From positions 11,061 through 75,060 of the forward strand of contig CAZAEQ010000022.1 of the NCBI GenBank assembly GCA_964484185.1: DNA of 64,000 nt, written 5' to 3'. Position 1 is the first letter of the stretch, and each line of letters opens with the position of its first letter. The stretch comes from F1-120-MAGs238 sp964484185. Its GTDB lineage: Bacteria > Planctomycetota > Phycisphaerae > Phycisphaerales > UBA1924. Shown here piece by piece: positions 8,209 through 15,830 of this stretch. The notes beneath the pieces are model-generated. The model made no database searches and was not told where the DNA came from. It saw only the letters and a program-made list of their open reading frames with translations. A program made the position numbers and the translations under genes.

Positions 8209-9381
8209 ATGACGACGACGATTAATGTCGCAACCACTGAGTTTGAGAAGATTGACCGGTGCGCGAGCCTGCCGCACCGGCCGCGGGTTTTGCTGGGCAA
8301 GATGGGGTTGGATGGGCACGATCGCGGCGTGAAGGTGATTGCGCGGGCATTGCGCGATTCGGGCATTCATGTGATTTATAGCGGGCTGTGGCAAACGCCT
8401 CGGTCGCTGGCGATTTCGGCTCGCGATGAGGATTGCGATGTGATCGCGGCGAGCATGATGAGCAATTCGCACCTTGTGCTTGGGCCACGGTTGATTACAG
8501 AGTTGAAGGCGGTTGGTCGCGGGGATTTACCCGTGCACATGGGTGGGATCCTGCCGCAGGAAGACATTCCGGTGTTGCTCAAAGAGGGTGTTGCACGCTG
8601 CTTCACGACTGGGACCGGATTGCTCGACATTGTCGAAGCGGTGAAGTCGGCAGTGAAGGCACGGACAGCGGTGCTGCCAACGGGAGCGACCGCGACAGCG
8701 CAACTTGCAAGAGACATTTCGATTGTTCACCAAGGGCAGGCACTTCGCGCGGGCGCGAAGAAGCGGCGGCCCAAGCGCGTGATAGGAATTACTGGATCAC
8801 CAGGCGCGGGCAAGAGCACGTTGGTTGCACAGATGGTTGGCGAGTTTGTTCGAGCGGCGAAGGAAAAAGGCGGGCTTGGACGAGTCGCGGTTGTTGCGTT
8901 TGATCCGATGAGCCCGATTACTTCGGGGGCGCTATTGGGCGATCGGCTTCGCGTTGATTTCAACAATCTGGATCAGAGCGTGTTCTTCCGTTCACTCGCG
9001 ATTGGCGGCGAAGATTACCACGCGTTGCCTGACATCATCGAGTTGATCGGTGGCGCGTGCGACGGCGATTCGGTTGTCGATGGCGCGTATGACACGCTGT
9101 TTGTTGAAACGGTGGGGGCGGGCCAGAACGAAACCAAGATTCGCAAGTTTGTGGACCAGACCATGGTGGTGTTGACGCCGGGAATGGGCGATGCGATTCA
9201 GATGGATAAGGCTGGATTACTGGAAATCGCTGACCTGTTTGTGTGCAATAAGGCTGACAATCCGGGACAGAATGAATTGATGCGAGATCTGCGGGATGTC
9301 GCAGGTCGCAGACCGGTCTTTGAGACGGTCGCAACACGCGGCCAGGGGATTCCAGAAGTTCTAGAGTTTCTTGTCAAGTGA
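8209..9381 (+). CDS. Fused B12-binding domain and MeaB-type G-protein chaperone of the acyl-CoA mutase
   Basis: A 390-residue two-domain protein. Residues 15-150 are a B12-binding domain: GKMGLDGHDRG holds His37, the lower axial cobalt ligand, and GGILPQED is the conserved glycine loop. Residues 165-390 are a G3E GTPase of the MeaB/ArgK family: Walker A GSPGAGKST (196-204), FDPMSPITSGALLGDR, ETVGAGQNE, and the guanine-specificity motif NKAD (347-350). Such G-proteins gate B12 loading and protect the mutase. The B12-then-G order is that of the front half of IcmF, with the mutase barrel supplied by the gene at 3844. ATG 8209 was chosen because it gives a short normal N-terminus; ATG 8161 in the same frame is possible. 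Three unrelated genes separate the two subunits. Confidence 0.92.
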   Translation: MTTTINVATTEFEKIDRCASLPHRPRVLLGKMGLDGHDRGVKVIARALRDSGIHVIYSGLWQTPRSLAISARDEDCDVIAASMMSNSHLVLGPRLITELKAVGRGDLPVHMGGILPQEDIPVLLKEGVARCFTTGTGLLDIVEAVKSAVKARTAVLPTGATATAQLARDISIVHQGQALRAGAKKRRPKRVIGITGSPGAGKSTLVAQMVGEFVRAAKEKGGLGRVAVVAFDPMSPITSGALLGDRLRVDFNNLDQSVFFRSLAIGGEDYHALPDIIELIGGACDGDSVVDGAYDTLFVETVGAGQNETKIRKFVDQTMVVLTPGMGDAIQMDKAGLLEIADLFVCNKADNPGQNELMRDLRDVAGRRPVFETVATRGQGIPEVLEFLVK

Positions 9382-9389
9382 TTGGTAAA

Positions 9390-9442
9390 GGTGCGTCGGA
9401 GACACAACGGTGTCGAAGACACAATGGTGTCGGAGACGCGAG
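9390..9442 (+). repeat. Three 17-base tandem units, each a near-palindrome GTGTC-N3-GACAC
   Basis: Units at about 9390-9408, 9409-9425 and 9426-9442 read GGTGTCGRAGACACAAY with small changes, the first with two extra bases. Each unit can fold on itself. The array ends 8 bases before the scpB start and overlaps its ribosome site, so it could affect translation of scpB. Confidence 0.7.
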
Positions 9443-9450
9443 GAGACAGC

Positions 9451-10197
9451 ATGGAAGCTACAAACCAGACATCGGAAACTCAGGCAGAAACTGAGTCCAA
9501 CGCGAAGCCTGAAACAGACCCCGCGGCGATTGAGACTCCTGAGGCAGTTGCAGCAGGAACCGCTGAACCGGTGAAGCCCAAGCGGGTTCGTCGTGCGCCG
9601 GTGGTGGTTGTTGTGCCGCAGATTGAGCATCTTGAGGCGAAGATTGAAGCGATCTTGATGAGCAGCGATCGCGCTGTTCCGGCAAGACGCATTGCACCGG
9701 CAGTGGGGCTGGTGCGGCAGCTCGATAACGCGGAAGAGCTTGAAGACCTGCCGGAAGTTCCTGCGGAGATCGCACAGGCTATTACTACCGCGGTCGAAAC
9801 GTTGAACGCGGCGTATCAAAGTACAGGCCGCAGTTTCCGTATTGAGCATGTCGCGGGTGGATATCGCATTTTGACGACCGCGGAGTTTGCGGAAGTTGTC
9901 CATGCATTCCGCAAGTCGGGAGTGACTGGAAAGCTCAGTCGCGCTGCGATCGAGACACTGGCGATCATCGCGTATCGCCAGCCAGTGACGCGCGCGGAAC
10001 TGGAAGCGATCCGCGGCGTTTCGTGCGGCGAAGTACTTCGCAGTCTGCTTGAACGGCGGCTTATTACCATCAAGGGACGTGCAGAAGAGCTTGGACGTCC
10101 GCTGCTGTATGGAAGCACAAAGCAGTTCCTGGACCACTTTGGATTGTCATCGCTGAAGGATCTGCCAACGGTCGATGATTTCAAAGCTGGCGGCTAA
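9451..10197 (+). CDS. scpB: Segregation and condensation protein B
   Basis: A 248-residue kleisin-interacting protein; it acts with ScpA and SMC in chromosome condensation and segregation. ATG 9451 was chosen because it follows GAGGAGAC by 5 bases; the open frame further upstream runs through the tandem repeat. Residues 1-45 are a Glu/Ala/Pro-rich extension. Two winged-helix domains follow. Motifs matching ScpB are IEHLEAKIEAILMSSDRAVPA, FRIEHVAGGYRILTTAEFA, LSRAAIETLAIIAYRQPVTRAELEAIRGV and GRAEELGRPLLYGSTKQFLDHFGLSSLKDLP. No scpA or smc is within the window, unlike the common scpA-scpB pairing. It lies 70 bases after the B12/G-protein gene. Confidence 0.94.
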   Translation: MEATNQTSETQAETESNAKPETDPAAIETPEAVAAGTAEPVKPKRVRRAPVVVVVPQIEHLEAKIEAILMSSDRAVPARRIAPAVGLVRQLDNAEELEDLPEVPAEIAQAITTAVETLNAAYQSTGRSFRIEHVAGGYRILTTAEFAEVVHAFRKSGVTGKLSRAAIETLAIIAYRQPVTRAELEAIRGVSCGEVLRSLLERRLITIKGRAEELGRPLLYGSTKQFLDHFGLSSLKDLPTVDDFKAGG

Positions 10198-10233
10198 AAC
10201 CAACTGCAGAGAAGCCGCGTAAAGAACCTGGTC

Positions 10234-11379
10234 ATGCAAAGCGAGCGCACTCAAGAATCCACTGCCGGTTTTCTGGAGATGGAAGTGCTGTCGCGCCGCT
10301 ATCACCTGCATTGGCCGGGCGTGGTGTTTGTGATCACGACGGTGCTGCTGGCGCTTGGCGCGATACAGACGCAGAACAATGTGCTCTATATCGGGTTTGG
10401 GATTGCGGTTGGGTCGTTGCTGTTTTCTGGAATTGCCAGTGGCGCCATGCTCATGGGCGTGCGATTGGAGCGTCAGGTTGAGCATGCGACCGGGGTTGGC
10501 ATGCAGCTGACGGTGCGCTACCGCGTTCGCAATTCCAATCGTATTTTCCCGGCGCTTGCGCTGGTGGTTGAAGAGGAATCCCGCATCAAAGGTCGAACTG
10601 CGGCAACATGGAGCAGGCGGCTGAGTCGACCGCTTCTGGGCACGTGCGTTGTCAATCTTGAAGCCGGCGTTTCTGCGATCGTGATGGGTGAGGCGCCCGC
10701 TGTTTCGCGCGGGTCGGCGACATTTGACTGCGTACGCGTCTGGACCACGTTCCCATTCGGCATTACACGCAAATCGGTTTTGTTTGCGCCAAAGGGCGAT
10801 CAAGTTCAGACTACGCTCGTGCGGCCGCGTGTTGTGAAACTCAAGCGCAAGGCGGTCAGTTCGTTTCTTTCGCGCGATCCATCGATGGGTGCGAGCACTT
10901 CCAAGAGCGGTGGGCGTGAGGAGTTTCTTGGCATCCGCTCATATTTGCCGCGCGATGGGCAAAGCGCGGTTGCGTGGAAACCTTCTGCGCGTACGCTGCT
11001 GGCCAATGACGAATTGCTGGTGCGAGAGAATGCATCGCTTTCGGGGCGAAAGGTGTGGCTGGAAATTGATCCAGATGTTGAGGATCTCGACAAGGCGGCG
11101 GAGTTTGCCGCCAGCTTGATATTCGCGATTATTGGATCGGGGGCCGCCGCGGGATTGAGGCTGCCACAGGCGCACTACTCGCCGGTGATGAGTGTTCGGC
11201 AGACAGGGCCGATGCTGGATGGGCTGGCAACACTGACGCGCGAAACCCTGCAGGGCGCACCAGCGCCATCGAAGCTGACGGGCTTCAAGATGCGTATTGG
11301 TGTGAAGGGTTCCGGCGCGCCTTTGACACTTGAAGATTACGACCGATTCGCGGCGGGTCCTTCGGAGACCACGGCATGA
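10234..11379 (+). CDS. DUF58 domain-containing membrane protein
   Basis: A 381-residue protein with two N-terminal transmembrane helices (residues about 26-45 and 50-70, HWPGVVFVITTVLLALGAI and VLYIGFGIAVGSLLFSGIASG). A DUF58 domain follows with the family signature GGREEFLGIRSYLPRDG...AWKPSAR (near residues 228-260), like a von Willebrand A-related fold. DUF58 proteins usually form a set with a MoxR AAA ATPase and a TgpA-type transglutaminase, possibly in envelope or peptidoglycan processes. Here the transglutaminase follows with an ATGA overlap, but no MoxR gene is near. The exact biochemical role is unknown. Confidence 0.88.
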   Translation: MQSERTQESTAGFLEMEVLSRRYHLHWPGVVFVITTVLLALGAIQTQNNVLYIGFGIAVGSLLFSGIASGAMLMGVRLERQVEHATGVGMQLTVRYRVRNSNRIFPALALVVEEESRIKGRTAATWSRRLSRPLLGTCVVNLEAGVSAIVMGEAPAVSRGSATFDCVRVWTTFPFGITRKSVLFAPKGDQVQTTLVRPRVVKLKRKAVSSFLSRDPSMGASTSKSGGREEFLGIRSYLPRDGQSAVAWKPSARTLLANDELLVRENASLSGRKVWLEIDPDVEDLDKAAEFAASLIFAIIGSGAAAGLRLPQAHYSPVMSVRQTGPMLDGLATLTRETLQGAPAPSKLTGFKMRIGVKGSGAPLTLEDYDRFAAGPSETTA

Positions 11380-13643
11380 ATGTGCACGCGCGACTTGCCG
11401 GTCTCACGATGATTGTCGTGGTGCTCTGCACACTTGGGTATTCGCTGGTAGGGACGGGGATTCTCTGGCCACTGCTGGGCCTTATTTGCGTCGGGGTACA
11501 TCTCCTTATTCACGGCATTGTCGGCAAAGCGCATTACATGCTGCCCAAGTGGATCGTGGTAGTGGCGGCGCTTGGGGTGCTTGCCTGGGGCGTGACGCGT
11601 GCCATGGGCGGGAACAAGATCGATGCGCTGTGCGAGTGCGTGCTTGCGCTCATGTTCATCAAATTGTGGGATCGGAAAGTGCCCACGGACTACGCACAGA
11701 TACTGACGCTCGCGGTGTATCTGGCTATCGGGTGCACAGTCGGCGGCGACTTTGGGCCCGTGTTTGTGGTCATGCTCACGATCCCGATTTTACTTGCGGG
11801 AACGATGCTCTTTCAGATTTTTGCGGGACAGCACAGGTTTGTGCGATATGGCGCCCGGCCTGCTCAATTGCGATGGTCGAGCGCGACTTTTGCCACGTTT
11901 TTTGTGAGCGGCTTTCTGCTCATTGCGACTGTCACAGCACTGATGTTTGTTCTCATGCCGCGTGGACCGATGTTGGACTCAAGTTCCATGCGATCGAGTT
12001 GGGTCGCGCGGCTCGGGGGAATTGCGCGGGTATCAGGTTTCAGCGACAAAGTCCAGCTTGGACAAGATGGTTTAATCTCTGAGTCTCGAGCTGTGGTGGC
12101 AGAGGTGTCAGTATTACCGATCGGGGAAGAGGGGGCGCTGAGGGCGGTGGAGGTGATCCATCTTCGCGGCGCTGTCCTGGACAAGTACGAAGACGGGGTG
12201 TGGAATTCGACGACCGATGCCAGCAATATCATGGACTCCCGGGAAATTTCTCGCGGAAAAACCGAGCCGCTTGGTGGCAGGCGCGATTCGGCGTCGGCTG
12301 CGCGTGCTCTGCGGCTTCGAATCACGATGCGCGATGTTGACAGTCCCGTTCCGGCATTTGCTCCCTGGTGGCCGGCTGCGATTGAATTCAACAGCGATGG
12401 TCGACTGTGGAAAGACCCCAATACGCTCATACTTCAACGCATGGGCAAGGAGGGCGTGCTCACATACACCGTGGATAGCTTCGTCGGGGCATCTATTGAT
12501 CCGGCGGTTTCGCAGGCGCGACTGCCAACAGATCGCCCAAATGTCAGTTTCCCAAACGCAGTAGTAAAGGCGCTCGCACAGGACATACTTAAGAGGTCAA
12601 GCATTGAGCCTGATCCGGCGTTACGTCTGCCATCGGAAGATGGTCGAGCAGCGCGCGCGATCGAGGGCTATCTGCGGCGGGAGTACGCATACACACTTGA
12701 GATGCGTGCTGCGCCGATCGGACAGGACCCGATTGAGTGGTTTTTGACGGTATCAAAGCAGGGGCACTGCGAGTATTTTGCATCGGCGATGGCGGCAATG
12801 TGCAGAAGCGTTGGTATTCCTGCGCGGCTGGTGACGGGATATGTCGCCGCGGAAGTGTCAAACGCAGGGATGTTTGTGGTGCGTGAGAGCAACGCGCACG
12901 CGTGGGTGGAAGCGGCGGTGGATGGATTTCCAGCGGTCGCCAAACCCGGAGAGCCAACAGACCCAATGACATGGCATGCCTGGCGGACTTTTGATCCGAC
13001 CCCACCGGCTGATTTCGCGAGAATTCATCAACCCGAACCATCGATGAGTCTCAAGCTTGGGAAGTTTCTCAGCTCGCTGGAGAACACGTGGGCGTCAAGC
13101 ATACTGCGTTTTGACGATCATCGGCAGAAGAGAATACTTTCAGCTCAGGGAATCTCCACCAATTGGCTGGAAACAAAACTGACGCAACTTTCACTCTTTC
13201 TGGGCGGAAATGAAGACTCTTTCAAAGTCCGGACAATCCGTTGGGGCGGATTTGCAGTTCTGTTCGTGGTATGCGGCAGCTTGCTTGGATGGCTTGTCAA
13301 TTCAATTGTGCTGCGCCGACGGCGAAACAAGCGGCTCGCAGAGAAGGCGACGCTTGAGAATAAAGTGCGGCCGGAATTGGCGGCATTGCGAGACCAGTAT
13401 GTTGTGCTGCTTGCGAAGCGGAACCTGGCGCGAGCACGGCAGGAGCCGCTGCTGAAGCATTTGGCGCGAGTGCAGGTTCAACTCGCATCGATCAATCCGG
13501 AATTGCCCGGAGAGATAGTGAAGTTCATTGACTATCTGTATCTTGGTCAGTTTGGACCTGGATTGAGTGACTCACAATTGCAGAACACGCGGGCTCAGTA
13601 TGGACGGATTGCGTCGATACTTAGGTCCGAGAAACAGGGCTGA
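11376..13643 (+). CDS. TgpA-type membrane transglutaminase-like protein
   Basis: A 755-residue membrane protein (DUF3488 plus transglutaminase-like core). Residues 1-200 contain about six transmembrane helices. A large periplasmic part carries the papain-like catalytic triad: Cys465 in GHCEYFASAM, His508 in NAHAWVEA and Asp540 in TFDPTPP. A last transmembrane helix lies near residue 620 (GGFAVLFVVCGSLLGWLVNSIVL), followed by a cytoplasmic coiled-coil tail of about 110 residues. This is the usual TgpA architecture. It starts inside the stop of the DUF58 gene (ATGA), so the two are translationally coupled. The substrate is unknown; the related Pseudomonas protein is essential for growth. Confidence 0.9.
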   Translation: MNVHARLAGLTMIVVVLCTLGYSLVGTGILWPLLGLICVGVHLLIHGIVGKAHYMLPKWIVVVAALGVLAWGVTRAMGGNKIDALCECVLALMFIKLWDRKVPTDYAQILTLAVYLAIGCTVGGDFGPVFVVMLTIPILLAGTMLFQIFAGQHRFVRYGARPAQLRWSSATFATFFVSGFLLIATVTALMFVLMPRGPMLDSSSMRSSWVARLGGIARVSGFSDKVQLGQDGLISESRAVVAEVSVLPIGEEGALRAVEVIHLRGAVLDKYEDGVWNSTTDASNIMDSREISRGKTEPLGGRRDSASAARALRLRITMRDVDSPVPAFAPWWPAAIEFNSDGRLWKDPNTLILQRMGKEGVLTYTVDSFVGASIDPAVSQARLPTDRPNVSFPNAVVKALAQDILKRSSIEPDPALRLPSEDGRAARAIEGYLRREYAYTLEMRAAPIGQDPIEWFLTVSKQGHCEYFASAMAAMCRSVGIPARLVTGYVAAEVSNAGMFVVRESNAHAWVEAAVDGFPAVAKPGEPTDPMTWHAWRTFDPTPPADFARIHQPEPSMSLKLGKFLSSLENTWASSILRFDDHRQKRILSAQGISTNWLETKLTQLSLFLGGNEDSFKVRTIRWGGFAVLFVVCGSLLGWLVNSIVLRRRRNKRLAEKATLENKVRPELAALRDQYVVLLAKRNLARARQEPLLKHLARVQVQLASINPELPGEIVKFIDYLYLGQFGPGLSDSQLQNTRAQYGRIASILRSEKQG

Positions 13644-13796
13644 AGCGACTGGTGGCGGGTTATATAGAAGCAGCAAAGCCAACTGAGGCATCAAGTCGTG
13701 CCAGATGTGAATGTCGGAAAGCATGGTGCCGATCTAGGTGCATGGGTATTTGCGGCGAGTTTACGCCGCGTAATTGCTACTTTGGGAGACTCTCAC

Positions 13797-14672
13797 GTGC
13801 CTGCAAATCGCTCAAGAACCGACCGTTGGCGCCAAGTGCTTCAACAGATTCACGATCGCAACGGCGGTCTTGAATTTACAATTGACCAGGGACAGACGGA
13901 AGGCTCGCAGGGATCCGCACCGGATCTTGTCTGGCGTGTGCGGATTACGCAGATTACCGATGATGCGATTTTTATTGAGCCGCCGGCCGCCGTTGGTCGC
14001 ACGATGCAACTTGCGCACGGCACTCCCGTAGTGTGTGTGATGGCGGTGGGGCAGAATCGCTGGATGTTCAAGTCGAAGATTGTGGCACAGGGTGCAGCTG
14101 CAACGCCGTCTTCTCCAGCCCATCGCGTATTGAAGATTGAAATGCCCACGGAGGTTGAGCGGTGCATTCGCCGCAATTTCTATCGCGTGACTGCTGCGGA
14201 AATTAATTTGCCCAAAGTGCAGGTGTATCCGCTGCGAGATATCACTTCGGCGGTGCCGGCAGAGCATGCCAACGCGGTCCTGATCAAGGGACTACAGCAG
14301 GGCATTGCTGGCAGCATTCCTGGGGAAGATTCGCTCCTTCGCCAGCTTCCGGATGTCGGCACGCCGTTCACGGCTCGGCTTATGAATGTCGGCGGCGGCG
14401 GCGTTGGTCTTATCATTGATCGTGCCGACGCATCTGCTTTGGAGCAGGCTCGCGTGTTCTGGCTGCAGCTTGATTTACAGCCGCAGATCCCCGCGCCGAT
14501 TGGATTGACAGCGCGTCTGGCTCATACACACATCGACAGCGAGCAGAATACATATGCTGGAATGGCATTTGAATTCGCGCACCATCCGCAGCACCGCGAA
14601 TTTGTAGTGCACCAATTTACGAAGTATGTGGAATCAGTTCAAGACACACTCAAGCATCGAAAGGCGGCTTGA
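13797..14672 (+). CDS. PilZ/YcgR-like protein, putative cyclic-di-GMP effector
   Basis: A 291-residue soluble protein. An N-terminal YcgR-like beta domain (LVWRVRITQITDDAIFIEPPAA, then the KSKIV region) is followed by a PilZ-like part: RRNFYRV matches the RxxxR motif that binds c-di-GMP, and NVGGGGVG sits where (D/N)xSxxG is expected, with Ser replaced by Gly. An insertion of about 40 residues separates the two motifs (GLQQGIAGSIPGED). GTG 13797 was chosen because GGGAG lies 8 bases upstream; GTG 13698 in the same frame, preceded by TGAGG, is possible and would add 33 residues. Binding may be weakened by the Ser change. The gene follows the transglutaminase by about 150 bases. Confidence 0.7.
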   Translation: MPANRSRTDRWRQVLQQIHDRNGGLEFTIDQGQTEGSQGSAPDLVWRVRITQITDDAIFIEPPAAVGRTMQLAHGTPVVCVMAVGQNRWMFKSKIVAQGAAATPSSPAHRVLKIEMPTEVERCIRRNFYRVTAAEINLPKVQVYPLRDITSAVPAEHANAVLIKGLQQGIAGSIPGEDSLLRQLPDVGTPFTARLMNVGGGGVGLIIDRADASALEQARVFWLQLDLQPQIPAPIGLTARLAHTHIDSEQNTYAGMAFEFAHHPQHREFVVHQFTKYVESVQDTLKHRKAA

Positions 14673-14675
14673 GGT

Positions 14676-15443
14676 TTACTCTGCCGAACCGATTCGGATC
14701 TTGATGTCGCCCTTGCCAGCGCGTGTAGTTACTTGGTGAGTTGCTGCATTGACATTGCCAGTCCAGCTCATGTGTTTTTCAACGACGTTCATGACGGTTG
14801 AGTTACGCGCTGAGACCTGCACTACACCATTGCCGGTGCTCGCATCGACTTTTACATCTGCTGTTGGCAGCATGTAGAGATCGATGTCGCCTTCGTTGGT
14901 TGACAGCAGAATCGGAGCGGTGATTGGGAATGGCGAAGTACAGGTGATATTGCCGTGGCCCAGAGAAGTGGTTGCGTTCTGGATGTCGAGGCCGCCGTGG
15001 GCGTTCTGAACGAGCACGTGGCCGCCGGAATTGCGAATTTTGACGTGGCCGAGCGAGCGGACATAGACGATGATTCGCACCCATTCGCCAGCGCTTGCGA
15101 CATCGCCGGCGGTGCTGTTGATAGTGATGTTTCCGGCTCCATCGGTTTCGCTGAAGACAGCGTTAGAATATTGTTCGGGATTTCTTCCAGGCCCAGCCAT
15201 GACGCCTTCGACCCGGGGCCTTGAGCGTTTGACTTCGATGAAGGGGGCTTCGAGATCTGATTTAGTAAGGACGTGAACGGTGCCGCTGGCGTTGGTGATG
15301 TTGACGTTGTAAACGCCAATCGTGCTGAAATCTGCTGGGGCTCCGGTGAGGGGGAGTTGGTGTTTTGCCTGCCGCGCACAACCTGCGCTGAGAAGGATGG
15401 CTGAGGCGAGCGACATGGTGGCGAAACGAACGAATCGGTTCAT
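14676..15443 (-). CDS. Lipoprotein with DUF4097-like beta-solenoid
   Basis: A 255-residue lipoprotein: basic start, hydrophobic stretch and lipobox LLSAGC with the acylated Cys at residue 22. The mature part is a run of short beta strands with Gly/Asn turns (VNITNASGTVHVLT, ITINSTAGDVAS, VKIRNSGGHVLVQNAHGGLDI, ILLSTNEGDIDLYM, VKVDASTGNGVVQVSA, TTRAGKGDIKIRIG). This is typical of DUF4097 or GIN-type adhesin-head beta solenoids on the cell surface or in the periplasm. It converges with the PilZ-like gene with a 3-base gap between stops. Function unknown; an envelope structural or stress-related role is a guess. Confidence 0.8.
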   Translation of the reverse strand: MNRFVRFATMSLASAILLSAGCARQAKHQLPLTGAPADFSTIGVYNVNITNASGTVHVLTKSDLEAPFIEVKRSRPRVEGVMAGPGRNPEQYSNAVFSETDGAGNITINSTAGDVASAGEWVRIIVYVRSLGHVKIRNSGGHVLVQNAHGGLDIQNATTSLGHGNITCTSPFPITAPILLSTNEGDIDLYMLPTADVKVDASTGNGVVQVSARNSTVMNVVEKHMSWTGNVNAATHQVTTRAGKGDIKIRIGSAE

Positions 15444-15830
15444 AAGGGTACAACTCCGCTGAAAGGTGACCGGACCAAAATAGCGTATCGGTTATCAGGG
15501 CCCGAATCGAATAGGCGGCAAGTTTCCCGAGGTTCGGAGAGAGCCCTGTAGCAACCCTTGAGCCTATTGTTCAGAATCGATTCGGATGAATCGGGGTGTT
15601 TCCTTGGGATATTCCGCGGAGAGGTTAGCAATTGAAGTTCGCGCTCTCCGCGTTTGACTGGTCTTGCTGGAGTTATTTGTGAACGAGATCGATTGGCAAC
15701 TTGTTTGCGTGATCAACGTTGGGCATTTCCATGCTCGGCGTTGGCGATGCCGTTCATAAAACCTCCTGGCCAGCGTCCTTAGGGTAATTATCCTCGAAGT
15801 CCGCATCGTTGCCTTGTAGAAAGGGCAACC
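15444..15830. other. Gene-free stretch of 387 bases between divergent genes
   Basis: It separates the adhesin-like lipoprotein (minus strand) from rny (plus strand) and so must hold both promoters, but I could not place confident boxes. It contains a 9-bp hairpin (CGCGGAGAG at 15615-15623 with CTCTCCGCG at 15644-15652). A minus-strand open frame at 15564-15848 has no signal, motif or good start and is probably chance. Confidence 0.6.
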
